A stretch of 64,000 nucleotides of DNA from Tretioscincus oriximinensis (taxonomy: Eukaryota; Chordata; Lepidosauria; Squamata; Gymnophthalmidae). The notes beneath the pieces are model-generated. The model was not told the origin of the DNA, did no database searches, and saw only the letters and a list, made by a program, of their open reading frames with translations. Location: contig JAJVDF010000966.1 of assembly GCA_022410635.1 (NCBI GenBank), positions 278,254-342,253 on the forward strand, in the 5' to 3' direction. The position numbers and the translations under genes were made by a program. Numbering within the stretch: the stretch's first letter is position 1; each line of letters starts with the position of its first letter. Of this stretch, positions 1 through 10,552 are shown one piece after another.

Positions 1-531
1 GCAAACCACAGTGATCGCCACTCTATGGGACATCAGTGGATACAATTAGTACCCATCAACTTGAAGACACACTATTTGGCAATACTAGATAAATAAGCCG
101 TAAGCCCATCCACCTCACTGATACTACGACAATCAAAAAAGCAACAGTGGTAAGAGAAGCTGTGGGCGGGCTGGGCAGCATGGAGGCAATACAACAATGT
201 GTGTGCTAGAAGGCAGTTCCATTCACGGGCTTCAGTGTGGCCATCCTCTACTAGTAAATTAATGAATAAAATAAATAAAGGACTGGTTCTCAACAATAAT
301 GAGAAGAATTCATATCCTGGATAGGGATGCACAGGCAATATTCTTTCTAAATATGCTTCTTTCATCCACTACTGCTGCTTACAATTTCATCCTGACAATC
401 AGCTCTAGAACTTGAAATATTGTTCATTTATATTAAGAGTGCTGTGTCAAATGCAACACAAATTCAAATTACTAATGACCCCTGTCTGGATCCAGCCTGT
501 GTGAGAACACGACAGCACACTACCACCTCTA
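1..531. other. unassigned sequence
   Basis: No exon, RNA gene or recognisable repeat is evident. The composition is ordinary, slightly AT-rich vertebrate intergenic or intronic DNA. The 97-codon open frame at 72-365 has no splice context or recognisable motif. Confidence 0.5.
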
Positions 532-1080
532 CAGGTGCAAATGGCTCAGTCGCTTAGGAATTCGTCTCTTGCCTGGGAGATGGGGTTTTGAAGCCCTGTG
601 TGGGACGTGGGGAGGGGTGAGCACCTTCCACTAGCCTGTAGCTCTAGCCAACCCAGCTATTCGAAAGCATGAATTGCAAGAAATTGCAGCTGACTTCAAG
701 TAGATACATGGGAACCACCATAGCCTGGTATGTAAGATAGAATAAGAACATAAGAACATAAGAAGAGCCATACTGGATCAGGCCACAGCCCATCGAGTCC
801 AGCATTCTGTGTCACACAAAGGCCCACCAGATGCACCTGGGCAGTCCGAACAGAGGAAAGCAAAATATGCTGCTCCTGTTCGTGACTCCCTGCAAATGGT
901 ATTTCAAAAGTCCTGCCTGTTGCTCCATCCCGGAGGCTACATCCAGACAACTATCTTAGTATCCATTTATACCCTTAGTGTCCATAATGTCAGCCTTTGG
1001 CAAAAATACCCTTGTAAGCCACTTTGAGTCCCTTTGAAAGGTGAGACAAGTGGGGTATAAGAACCAAGTTCTTCTTCTTC
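532..1080 (+). mobile_element. tRNA-derived SINE with Bov-B-like tail, split by a CR1
   Basis: This is a SINE with a tRNA-like head (A-box-like GGCTCAGTCGC, B-box-like region near 594-606). Its body is shared with copies at 7161, 36164 and 53591. Its 3' tail (GTAAGCCACTTTGAGTCC, then GTGGGGTATAAGAACC and a CTT run) resembles the Bov-B LINE end used by Sauria SINEs. The body is interrupted between AAGATAGAAT and GTCAGCC by the CR1 at 743-988, so this copy is the older insertion. It was presumably RNA polymerase III transcribed. Confidence 0.8.
743..988 (-). mobile_element. CR1-type LINE 3' fragment inserted in SINE
   Basis: The left edge carries the repeated TAAGAACA unit, which is the complement of the short tandem repeat ending lizard CR1 copies. 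It is followed by the common CR1 3' UTR text (CTGGATCAGGCC, CCCATCGAGTCCAGCATTCTG). It is 5' truncated and non-coding, and its closest relative in the window is at 27427. Confidence 0.8.
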
Positions 1081-1420
1081 TCTATTTATTTATTTGCATT
1101 TTTATACTGCCCTATACTTGAAGGTCTCAGGGCAGTTAACAATAAAAACACAATGAACATGTTAAAAACAACAACATATAAAAAATAGGGAAGGGACAGC
1201 AGTTTCTCAGAAAAAGGCTAGGTCAAAGAGGTGCATCTTCAAGTGTTTTCTGAATGCACCCAGAGATGGTGATTGATACACCTTGAGGAGGAGACTATTC
1301 CATAGTTGGAGGGCTACCACAGAGAAGGCCCTATGCCGGGTTCCTACCCTCTCTGCACTAAGGGAGGTGATACAGTCACAATAAGGTATTATGATGCTGA
1401 TGTTTTTGCTATAGGGGAAT
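1081..1420 (-). mobile_element. L2-type LINE 3' end
   Basis: On the plus strand this opens with a TTTA run and TACTGCCCTATACTTGAAGG, the complement of the L2 tail used throughout the window. It continues into 3' UTR text (AGAGGTGCATCTTCAAG, GAAGGCCCTATGCCGGGTTC). No coding part remains. It abuts the CTT tail of the preceding SINE. Confidence 0.75.
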
Positions 1421-2617
1421 CAGCTGATTATAGTGATCACAGGTGGCTAGATGCTACCTTCAAAGCCAGAAAGAGCAGCCTTAGGNCTTTCCAGGGACAT
1501 CTGTTTGGCTCCGTTACAAATCAAGATGCTGGACTAGACAGGATTCTCACCTGATTTAACAGGAGTCTCTTGTGCTTGTAATGAGATTTTATTCTTCATG
1601 CAGGTTTTCTATGATCAGATTTAATTGTGCTCAACTTTGTAGGGCTTAGGAATTTATGTCAGTCTTATTTTTAATATTTCATCCTGTTTTTTAAGTGCTG
1701 TACTACTTTCTAAAGTCTGTGTAAGACAATAACAGATAAAATTAAAAAATGTGATATGATGAGAAACACATTCCTTACTCACTTGTTAGAATTCTTTGGG
1801 AGTATCAACAAGATGTGGATAAAGACAATTCAGCTGAAATTATTTAGGTTGATTCTCATCTAAGTCCCTCATCAAAGGTTCTTGAAATAACTAATCAGTC
1901 ATAGAAGAACAGGGTGGCAAAATTTGGGGGCAGCAAAGTATAGCTAGTAGTAAAAAGATAATTTTTTTTTCTTTTATTATTATAAAACCCAAAGTAGATC
2001 CCTTAAAGCTGCNAACTTCCATCCCAAGTTTTTTTTTCTGGTAACCTTAGCCAAAGGTGCTAAGGAAAAGGTGCATTCAGAACTATAGAATCCCAAATAC
2101 TGAAGAGGTAACTTTTCTGAAACCTTAAGACAGGGAAAGGTATATGCAAAGTTATATAGTAATTTTTTTCTGTGAAGACTAAATTATTTGGAGTAGTAAA
2201 AACTGAAAAAGATTGGGTAAAGCTCCAGAATTAGATGGCGAATGCAAAAAAAGTGGGGAAAGGTAACCAGACTGATCATGGGACTCGTATACTATCTGAT
2301 TATAACATCTAGGCCTTTTCAGCCTTGAATGAGCATGTTTTAAGAGGTGATTTGATTAAAATATACAAAAAATCATGTGGAACTTGGAAAAGTTGGACTA
2401 AAAAAAACCTTGAACCAGAGAACGGTCCAGCAGAGGCCCCTTCAGACAAGCTGTTTAAATCCGAAATTTATTTTAAATCCAGAATATTGTCCACCCNTTC
2501 TCACATGCATGAGCATGTGAGGTGAATTCTCCATCATAATGGTAGGATCAACAAAAGAAAGGTTTTTTTTCCACCCAGACAATTCTTAATCTATGTAATG
2601 TGTCAGGAGAGCTCANG
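1421..2617. other. mostly unassigned; short CR1-like relic
   Basis: About 1.2 kb without a recognisable gene. A short stretch at about 2312-2380 (TTCAGCCTTGAATGAGC, then GAGGTGATTTGATTAAAATA) resembles the CR1 3' coding and UTR boundary, but it is very diverged. The rest is AT-rich unique-looking sequence. Confidence 0.4.
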
Positions 2618-2757
2618 ATAGCACCTACTCCACAGGGTGTCTGTTGTGGGGAAAGCAACAAAAGCTATGTGCACCANCCTATGGTTGGCCGCCCTGAGAC
2701 CTATACCNGAGCTTCGGGTATAGGGTGGGATACAAGTACAAATAAATAAATAAATAA
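2618..2757 (+). mobile_element. chimeric SINE: Sauria-type body with L2 tail
   Basis: A 5'-truncated SINE. CACCTACTCCACAGGGTGTC and TGTTGTGGGG are Sauria SINE body text. Instead of the Bov-B-like CTT tail it ends in GGCCGCCCTGAGACC...GGTATAGGG and an AAAT run, the L2 tail. The same junction (GCAACAAAAGCTATG) occurs in the fuller copy at 51606-51862. Confidence 0.7.
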
Positions 2758-3024
2758 TGGTTTAAGAATTAGATCAAATCATAGAGGACGGTCATTTCAA
2801 TTACTGCTACAATCATGTCTATCTATTGTCTTCAGGTTGAAGAGGCAAGCAAGTGTCTTCTAAAGACCAATTAGAGGAAGCCAAGCATAGGTGAAAGTAT
2901 TAACTTCAGCTTCTGCTCGAGAAAGCCCATAAGCAAATCTTGAATGCCAAGAACTGTGTCTTGATCCAGAAAGGCCCTAGCTGATGGGCAGAAGATTAAG
3001 GATAGCCAAGGAGAAGTATTTTTT
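2758..3024. other. unassigned sequence
   Basis: No recognisable feature between the chimeric SINE and the CR1 fragments. Confidence 0.4.
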
Positions 3025-3290
3025 TATTCAGTGGCTCATTGGTCTGTGGAATTTACTTTCAGAAAAGGTGGTGGCGGCTAACAGTCTGGGTAGCTATAAG
3101 ACAGGATTACACAAAATCATGGAAGCCAGGTATACCATTGGGTACTAGTATGGATGCCTTGGTGCTGTCTGTGGGTTGGAATGATGAACAGGTTTCCTCT
3201 AAACATTTTTCAGGGGGAATCAAGAGTAGNTAAAGGTTTTGCCTTTTGCTGCTTGAGATGCCCAGAAGCAACTGCTAGGCCATTGTGTTA
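3025..3290 (+). mobile_element. CR1 LINE 3' fragment
   Basis: Text typical of the CR1 3' terminal region (GTGGCGGCTAACAGTCTGGG, AGACAGGATTACACAAAATC, ATGGATGCCTTGGTGCTGTC). It is non-coding. It is followed by a second CR1 fragment in the same direction starting from an overlapping part of the consensus, so these are two insertions or a local duplication. Confidence 0.6.
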
Positions 3291-3296
3291 GACAAA

Positions 3297-3565
3297 ATGC
3301 CTAGATAGCTTTGAGACAGGATTAGACAAGTTCATGGACACCAAGGGTATAAATAGCTACTAGGATGGATGTCCTGATGCTGCCTCTGAGATGGAGCAAC
3401 AGGCAGTATTCCTGAAACACCATTTGCAGGGCNTCGAGAACAGTTGAAGATTTTTCCTTCTTCTGTTTTGGACTGCCCAAGTGCAATTGGTGGGCCTCTG
3501 TGTGAGGCTGGACTATATGGGCTCCAACCCGATTCAGCAGGGCTTCTCTTATGTTCTTATGCAGC
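3297..3565 (+). mobile_element. CR1 LINE 3' fragment with TTATG tail
   Basis: The second plus-strand CR1 fragment. It has TTTGAGACAGGATTAGACAA near the left edge and ends in GATTCAGCAGGGCTTCTC and TTATGTTCTTATG, the tandem terminus of reptilian CR1. The 108-codon frame over it (3481-3807) is a shadow. Confidence 0.75.
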
Positions 3566-5360
3566 CTAGATGGGCTGTGTCTTTTTTAAGCATGGCACAT
3601 CTCATGTTCTTCTGCTCTCTTATTTTTTTATCGTATGCATGCATACATGTATTAAGATCACAAGATGATGCCTTTCTTGAAGCTGTGGCATCCTTAGAAG
3701 GGAAAGAGGAGATAGTATGTGGCATAGTAATTTTTTTGATTTGGGAACAGCCTCCCAATGGAGGAATGCCAGAAGTGAAACTTACATGGTCTTTGATGTT
3801 TGGTTAAAACATGCCCATTCACCCAGGTCTTTGATGTTTATCTTCCTCTGAAGGTTGTCCTGCTAGGAAAGAGAGGATTATCCTTTAAGTAAACTTTAAT
3901 GGTTTGGTTTTATTTTATTGTCACTATAACCTGCTCTGGAACCTTCAGGTGAAGAATGAAATATAAATATTTGGATAAACTATAGAAAAAAAGATGAGAA
4001 AGGGAGGCTAGATTTCCACTAGGGGGAAAAGAAAATTTTTGAAAGCAGCAAAATGGATCTAAATNCACTTGCTGTTTTTTCTCCTTCCTTGCTTGGCCAG
4101 TTTTAGCAGATTGACAGAGTAGGGAAAAAGCAAAGCCACTCCAAGTGCCCCAAGGATCAATACTCAGGGCACAAGGGAGATCCCAGAGTATCTCCTATTA
4201 TTGCTTCTACTGGCTTTTGACTGCAATTTAAAATTTCCATGCTGAAGTAGCAGCAGAGAAATTTAAAACTGCTTTCAAAAGACAGAACAATGGCAGGGGA
4301 TCCACTGAGANCTCCCTTGTGCTTTCCGTCCTGATCCTTGGAGGTATGTGTCCAGCTCGGATCCAAACAACTTTGAATTCCATTTTTCCCATGAGAACTT
4401 GGTTGGACTTTGATAGATTAGCTTTGACACATAGATGCTACAAACCATTGTATCTGGCCTCGGGATGACCAGAGAACTTATGAGGGAGCAGTAGAAGCAG
4501 CTCTGTTTTCTCCTGCAGCTAATTACGTAGTTAAATTGACAGTCAAGTCACTGTGGTACTTTTTTCTTCAAAGCTCCAGACAGACCTACTGGTGGTGCCC
4601 CCTGGAGTGTCGAAGGGTTCCAGCTACAAGCATTCTACCTCCTGCTGANGTATCAGCACAGCCAGCTCAGTAGTATGTTCTCCAGGAGTAGCTGAAGCTG
4701 TTTGGGACAGTAAATAATTAGCTTTGCTGCCGTTGGCTATATGAATGTTGATGAATTTTTAAGTGCAGGAAGTGATTGAAGAAGTTTGTGTTTGCTTTTT
4801 TTTTTTTGTCAATTTGCAAGCCTTTGCTCCTGGAGGTATAATGACCCTAAAGCAGCTTGACATGCAGGTGGAAAAAACATTTAAGGTGCACAGAAAACTG
4901 AGCCAAAGGTACATTGCTCAGAGAATTCAGAGCACAGGACAAGGAGACTGTGATAAAAGAAAAACAACACACAAAATAAAAGCTCTTTTAAAGAAGATTT
5001 TCTTATTTGTGCAGTCCTGGATCTAGCAATTACAGATGATACTGTAGGCAGTTTGCTTCTGGAAAGNTAAATCTGAGCGAGTTATGAGTATAGAAACTTG
5101 TACTTAAATGCTGCTGAAANGTATAATGATGACAGCTTTCTATGTTAAAATTTTCTTTAAATCTCAAGTAGTACCTATTTCCCAATGGCATTCTTCTCTT
5201 CTGGCCTCTTTGTGTGTCATAATTTGTGTGTACCATGGAAGTTGATATCTGTGAGAACTGCAAAAAGGCAGATCAGAGACTCATTCACAGTTATCCAAAA
5301 ATGTGGAACGAGAATCACCAGCTCTGTCATGGCACCCTGCACCACAGCCTATATAGTTGC
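3566..5360. other. unassigned sequence
   Basis: About 1.8 kb of AT-rich sequence with no tRNA, rRNA or recognisable mobile element. Open frames here are short and lack splice context. Confidence 0.4.
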
Positions 5361-5364
5361 TTAC

Positions 5365-5490
5365 CTAAGAATCCAGGGGTTAGTTTCCTCATGCTGTCCC
5401 TGTTCCAGCAGGAAGACAAACACATGTCCATTCTCATCCAAAATTCCATTACTATCCAAATTCCCAGGGACAATTGCTTTTCGAGTTGTC
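5365..5490 (-). CDS. candidate internal coding exon, gene not recognised
   Basis: Seen: on the minus strand a 126 bp block is open in one frame. It is bounded upstream by an acceptor (pyrimidine-rich ...TTACTTCTGTAG, then G) and downstream by a donor (CTTAG, then GTAAGC). The exon starts with the last base of a codon and ends after two bases, so it would be a symmetrical phase 2-2 exon of 42 codons. The peptide is compositionally protein-like (KAIVPGNLDSNG, then GHVFVFLLE, then a short acidic stretch ending NPWIL), with no low complexity. Known: no domain comes to mind; D-x-N-G-x-L-D-E resembles a loop but is not a convincing EF hand. Inferred: one exon of a minus-strand gene with very large introns. 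The frame stays open upstream to 5564, so a different acceptor (CTTCAACAG) is possible. It could also be a chance open block in noncoding DNA. Confidence 0.4.
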
Positions 5491-6049
5491 CTACAGAAGT
5501 AATTTCCAGTGATGAACATGAACAGAATTTTCATGTTCAGTTTGCTGTTGAAGCGAACACCCATTAATTTGATTCAATGGCACAAGGTTGCATCAAATAA
5601 CTGGGTCTTTGCACCTATATTCAAACATATTCATAAACAAAACCAAGTGGTTTTTCAATTGAAAAGAAGTCCAGAGTATGTGGTCTATTTCAGTGGTCTT
5701 TCAGCATCATCCAGCAGCATAGAGGCAATCTTCAGAATGACTTTCCTGTCTGCCCTCTCTGAGCAGGTTCATGAAGGCATGGACAAGAAAGGGAAGACAG
5801 GAGTACAGAGAGATACACCATGACTTAGGTTGTACTGTGGTCATTTTGGCCTGCTGAGTGATTTGTAGAACTGTGTTGCATGTTGTGGTCATGGTTGTGT
5901 TGTAGTGCCACTACAGTGGGCCCAGTTTCGGGCATGCAGCTTNGGTTGCCAGGCTTCTTCTGTTTCACCGTCACTCCTCCATGGCTACAGATACAGCCAC
6001 GGCTGTGGCTTTGTTGTGCTATTGTGGCTTTGGCCTTCTTTAATACAGC
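5491..6049. other. unassigned sequence
   Basis: No recognisable element. Overlapping open frames on both strands near 5509-5892 look like chance frames, with no splice-bounded coding block. Confidence 0.4.
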
Positions 6050-6330
6050 TGAAGGGAAGAGGAGGGGGAGGAAAAGCAGGAGGACCAAATCAAAAGTGGT
6101 GGAGTGGGAAGGAGGAGGAGGAAAAGCAAGAGAAGGAGGGAAAAGGAGANGGGGAGGGGAAGAGAAGGGAAGAAAGAAGAAGAGAAGAGAAAGAGTGCTA
6201 GATGAGAAATAAGAGAGGGATAGAGGCGGAGACGGGGCTGCAAGAAAGTGAGAGAGTTGGGATGTGGAGAGAAGAAGAAAGGAGGAGGAGTGAGAAGAGC
6301 TGGCGAAAATAGAGACAGCAGAAGAGAGTG
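6050..6330 (+). repeat. purine-rich (GGA/GAA) tract
   Basis: About 280 bases with very few pyrimidines, built from GGAGGA, GGGAAGAG and AAGAAGAG units. It ends just before a Bov-B-like SINE tail. Long purine/pyrimidine tracts can form triplex DNA. Frames read here are low-complexity artefacts. Confidence 0.85.
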
Positions 6331-6337
6331 GTTACGT

Positions 6338-6400
6338 GTCCTTGCTTTGAGTCCCCCTGGGTAAGAAGCGCAGGGTATAGAAACCAGATTCTCCTCCTCT
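6338..6400 (+). mobile_element. SINE/Bov-B-like 3' tail fragment
   Basis: CTTGCTTTGAGTCCCCCTGG, AAGCGCAGGGTATAGAAACC and a CTCCTCCTCT end match the 3' tail shared by Sauria SINEs and Bov-B LINEs. The head is missing; upstream is the purine tract. Confidence 0.6.
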
Positions 6401-7104
6401 AAATATTGTGTTCTCCCAAGAGCAATCTAGAAAGCAAAGTCTTATATATAAGGAAGATTCCACCTGAAATTAAACCAATTTCTTTCATTTTTTTCCCCAT
6501 AGTATATGTTATGTTCCCATCAGAACTAAGGGGTGTGGTCTGAATTTTGAGGCCTGGGGAGGGACACTTTGATNTGAAAAAGGATCTGAGTGAAATACCG
6601 GACATAAATGCCTTTGTGGAAAAAAGATGAACGTCCAAAAGCAGGAACAAACACTGACAAAAAGGCAGTTTATTTATTTCTCCTTTATCATTATTCAGAC
6701 AGTCTGGGTGATTTCCTCCTGAAGTCCCATGTGCTCTGAAGAGTGTTCCATGTTTAGCTGAATTGCATGTTAACTATGGGGAAAATGTTGACAAGTGTCA
6801 AATGTTTATAGTAGCAAAAAATTTCTGGTCTTTTGCTTGGAGCTCACTAACTCAAAGCTACAGAGGCTGCTTTTCATGACTAGAGAGACACAAAATAATT
6901 CATGGNCTTGGTCACACTTTCAGAATGGAAAAACACAGTAGCAGAGTGTGTTAATAATGTTCTTTCTACCTTATCTAAATCAATGGAGGATTTTCCAAAT
7001 TGGATACTGCCAAAAGATTTCTACTACTTTGTTGGTGCGTGTTCTTTCATTCTGAAACTAGACGGAAGCTGGATTAAAATTAGGGCCAGAATAACCCAGT
7101 TGCC
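6401..7104. other. unassigned sequence
   Basis: About 700 bases of AT-rich sequence without a recognisable element or RNA gene. Confidence 0.4.
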
Positions 7105-7735
7105 TGGCCATCATCATGTTTCTGCATTACTGCAGCAAGGAGCTGATGTATCCATGGGGAGGCANGGATAGCTCAGTTGCTAAGGAATTCGTCTCTCAGC
7201 TGGGAGATGGGGTTTCGAAGCCCTGTGTGGGACGTGGGGAGGGGTGANCACCTTCCACTAGCCTGTAGCTCTAGCCAACCCAGCTATTCGAAAATATGAA
7301 TTGCAAGAAATTGCAACTGACTGCAAGTAGATACATGGGAACCACCAGAGCCTGGTGGGGAAGATAGAATGGAAGCCTTCGGGCAAAAATAGTTCCTTGT
7401 AAGCCGCTTTGTATCCCTTTGAAAGGTGAGAAAAGCGGGGTATAAGAACCCAGTTCTTCTTCTATTCCCATTGCGTCGCACACTCAAGGACTCACATGCA
7501 CAGTATGCCAATTGTTTGCTCTTTCCTCTCATCTCATACATCAACCGAGTGCTCATGCTTGGCTTCAAATCTTAGTTGGATTCTTGCCTTTTCCTGCCTG
7601 TTCCCATGCGTGCGCACCATGCTGCCTTTTGTTATGGGGAAAAGAGAAATCTGCTTCGACATCAGAATTTAACTACTGTCAGGAAAACCTGGGGCATTTT
7701 AGCAAATGCAGTTCATGAGGTGGATAGAAATGTTT
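7105..7735 (+). repeat. unnamed interspersed repeat, interrupted by a SINE
   Basis: The flanks of the SINE at 7161-7463 align with an uninterrupted relative at 40555-40905. Shared blocks are TTTCTGCATTAC, a GGGGAAAAGAGAAA block, and TTTTAGCAAATG near the right side. No coding potential and no clear termini were found, so the class is unknown. It may be a decayed DNA transposon or LTR piece. Confidence 0.5.
7161..7463 (+). mobile_element. tRNA-derived SINE with Bov-B-like tail
   Basis: A nearly complete copy. It has GGATAGCTCAGTTGC (A-box-like), GGTTTCGAAGCCC (B-box-like), the body shared with the copies at 532, 36164 and 53591, and a tail GTAAGCCGCTTTG...AAGCGGGGTATAAGAACC with a short CTT run. 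It interrupts the unnamed repeat at 7105-7735. Confidence 0.85.
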
Positions 7736-7926
7736 CATCTGAAGCTAGAAAAGTAGGTTTTGAATATTAAGAAAGAATATTAAGAATATTACCTTAAACC
7801 TTTTATTCACTGGCATCATATCCTGGAATAGGAGCCTGTCATCCCACCTGGAGCCACAGGTGTTTCCAGGATGGGGCCAATCATTACAAGGGTCCGTGGC
7901 GATGCTGGACCCTCCTGCTTGCCCTG
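7736..7926. other. unassigned sequence
   Basis: A short AT-rich stretch followed by a CT-rich left flank of the foldback at 7927. Confidence 0.35.
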
Positions 7927-8045
7927 GTTCCTACCTTATGTTTCAAAGGCTTCAGAGACACCACATGCATGCCAACAAGCAGTAATCAGTGATGGGAGAA
8001 TCACCACATGTGGCTGAAGCTTTTAAAACATAAGATAGGAAGCTA
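7927..8045. repeat. foldback (inverted repeat) element, family F1
   Basis: The left arm TTCCTACCTTATGTTTCAAA, then GGCTTCAGAGACACCACATG, pairs imperfectly with the right arm CATGTGGCTGAAGCTTTTAA, then AACATAAGATAGGAA, around a 30 base loop. Related hairpins with arms starting CCTACCTTA or TCACCTTAC occur at 38521-38624 and 49030-49206. It is non-coding and resembles a MITE. Confidence 0.55.
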
Positions 8046-8774
8046 AATGGAAGGAGAGCCTTCTGTCCTGGGGCCTCCTGGAGCCTGCTGTGGACTGAAT
8101 GAACAGGCTTATGGCAAACTCTATTTAATACCTTCCCTTGAGGGTCTAAAGCTGGGTCACAATATAATTGTCATAAAAAACAGTGTCTGGAATGCAGTGT
8201 AGAAGAAGGTCCAGTGCAAGAAGGACTTTGGTAATGCTGGGAAAAATAAAGATGTTGGGAGAACTGAAACTTGTAAGTTGCCAATGGGAAAAAAGCAGAT
8301 GTGCTGAAAGCAGAGGAGGCATGGAGAAAAAGGAAAATGAAAAATGTTAAAAAGAAGTTGTAAGATAAATTTGGAAAGGAAAAAAACCCTAATATTGCAA
8401 GATATATAGGCACCAGCTATTTCTTTTTCAAAGAAAAAGAAGCAAGCTAGATGGAAGAGAGTGATGGGGAGAGAAAGATATTCTGGGGCATTAATAAAAA
8501 GAGATACACACGGGCTGGAGGCACATGCGGTTTTCTTAACTGCAATGATAGTAACATCATCATTGCTCCACCCCATGTATTAACAGATTTTCAGTGATCC
8601 ATTTGGAAAAAACATCCATGGTCCCGGGTTATCCTTATACTTGATTCTTTCAGACATCATTGCAAAAGTCCCTGGAACTCCCCTTGTCCCAGTTCTTAAA
8701 TCTTTTTGTGCCACTCAGTAGCGAGAGAAGGCAGGATATTGCAAGAAGGCATACAATTAAAGGGAAAATAAGCC
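8046..8774. other. unassigned sequence
   Basis: AT-rich, unique-looking. The 139-codon minus-strand frame at 8157-8576 is rich in F, L and S from a purine-rich plus strand and looks like a composition artefact. Confidence 0.4.
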
Positions 8775-8955
8775 AATCTTTTCCCTGGCCTTTGGCTGAA
8801 GAAATGTCATCTCTATCCCTACTNTTAAATATTGTTTTATACTGTTTTAATTTTGTAGTGATGTTTTACTGTTTTGGCCACCCTGAGACCTTCGGGTATA
8901 GGGCGGGGTATAAGTATAAATAAATTAATTAAATAAAAATAAATAAATAAAATAA
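8775..8955 (+). mobile_element. L2 LINE 3' UTR and tail
   Basis: CCTGGCCTTTGGCTGAAGAA followed by TTGGCCACCCTGAGACCTTC, GGGTATAGGGCGGGGTATAA and an (AAAT)n run. It is the plus-strand counterpart of the minus copies at 20527 and 63802. Confidence 0.8.
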
Positions 8956-9619
8956 ATCATGAGAAGACACTGAGAGAAGGGCGGGAGAGCTGACAAATTC
9001 TCAGATGTGCAAGGTTATGGGATTATGGACCAATGTACAGGTATGCATTTTTCTCCATGGTTCATCACAAAAATATGAGGGTACATACGCATGGACCCAC
9101 GGTTGTGTTATTCCTGTTTTTGGAACCATTGTGGTTTTTAACACGTTGTGTGAAGGGGGCCATGACTGCAGTTGAAATCAGTGTGTCAAAAGTGTTTCGG
9201 ATTTAAATATTATACTTTGCAATAGTATTCATATAGTTTGTCTAAGTATGGTTTTCTTGAGAAATTATTAACTCTAGGAAGAAAATCATAGTGAATATAA
9301 CATTTGAAGAGAAAGAGATAGAAAGGGAAAAATAGAAGACCAAAAGAGAAATTTCACTCTGCTTTAGCGCAGTTTGATATGCTTTTCTTTTATCTTTCCT
9401 ATCAAGGAAGCAGCAAGCCTTACCAGCCTCAGGGTGTGAAAAACAACAGAAAAGGATGGAGCAGTTGCTCATTATGAAATGACAGGTGGATTCATCTATA
9501 GAACCAAAACATGTAAGGGTTGGTTTGTACATGGCATAGTGAACCATCAAAGTCATAATAGCATGGGTGTAATCTTGAAATTCTTTGGAAGAAAAGTACA
9601 ATATAGAAACTAATATTAA
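8956..9619. other. unassigned sequence
   Basis: No recognisable feature. The minus-strand open frame at 9242-9682 runs into a repeat and has no motif. Confidence 0.4.
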
Positions 9620-9720
9620 GGACCTTTCTCCACTGAGCCTTATTCTAGGATATATCTCAGCAGAGAAACCTGCCATCTGCATGCTAGCAGGCAGATGACA
9701 GAGTTAGTTAGAGAATGGCA
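9620..9720. repeat. relic of foldback family F2
   Basis: CCACTGAGCCTTATTCTAGG and ATATATCTCAG are the arm text of a foldback family seen more fully at 41480-41660, 47740-47895 and 52655-52805. Only one arm and part of the centre remain. Confidence 0.4.
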
Positions 9721-9749
9721 GATCCCTATTTTGAGAAACATCCCCAAAG

Positions 9750-10000
9750 AAGGCTCATAGCCTGCCTGGTCTTGTAGTCAGAGTTTTGGACTCATATCTG
9801 GTAGTGTCCCAATTTGATTTCACACTTTCTACATGAATCCAGCTTGGTAACCTTGGGCAAGACATAGTTCTTTGAAGCTCTTGCAGTCCCATCTACATTG
9901 TAAAGTGTCTGTTGTGAAGAGAGGAACAGAAGATTATATAAGTCCCTCTGGCTTGAGAAAAAAACAGGGAATCAAAAANAGTTCTCAGAAAGGCCTAAAT
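9750..10000 (+). mobile_element. Sauria SINE (decayed)
   Basis: The order of blocks is that of the Sauria SINE: ACTCATATCTGGTAGT, AATTTGATTTCACACTTTCT, ACCTTGGGCAAGACATAGTT, GTGTCTGTTGTGAAGAGAGG. The tail is degraded and followed by an AAATAAATG end. Confidence 0.65.
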
Positions 10001-10139
10001 AAATGAATGTATTTAGACTGTGTATACTCTTACGTTTATTTTAATTTTATTTCTTGCTAAGAATGAAGCAGTGAAAGGTAACATTGGTACATTTTATCAT
10101 AATTGTCACCTTTATTATTTAATGCAAAACCCTTGCCCT

Positions 10140-10340
10140 GCTTTTCCACGCTGGTAACTCTAGTGTATTGGGTTAGGATTTAGGAAATGAAGGTTCAGAT
10201 CACCCTAAACCATGCTGGTTCATAGTGTGGCCGAGAACCGATTCCTATCTTCAAACCTAATCTACCTCATAGGGTTATTAAGAGGATAAAAGAGAGATGA
10301 GGACAACACCGCACTAAGTTCTGGGAAAGGAAGGCAGAGA
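10140..10340 (+). mobile_element. tRNA-SINE-like relic
   Basis: CTACCTCATAGGGTTATTAA, then GAGGATAAAA, resembles the body of a common squamate SINE. No tRNA head or tail is clear. Confidence 0.35.
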
Positions 10341-10552
10341 ACAGTGGGCATATTTGGACAAGAGGATTCCTTGTCTTTCCCCTTATTATCATTAAAAGCC
10401 AGAAAATACACACATGGATTAGAGCCTAGCAGGCTATGCTGTCAGATGTCTAAGCTACTTTTGCAACACTTTAACTTTTGAAAATGCTAAAAATTGAAGT
10501 TTCATTTATTCAACATTAGTCTCCCCCTTTTGGTGAGCCAATCACCACCTCT

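Noticed and set aside
5226..5567. 113-codon plus-strand frame with several Cys/His
   Set aside because: No domain pattern, and the minus strand has the better splice-bounded block in the same place.
8157..8576. 139-codon minus-strand frame with hydrophobic composition
   Set aside because: F/L/S-rich because the plus strand is purine-rich; no motif, no splice or promoter context.
9242..9682. 146-codon minus-strand frame
   Set aside because: Overlaps a family F2 repeat relic and has no recognisable domain.
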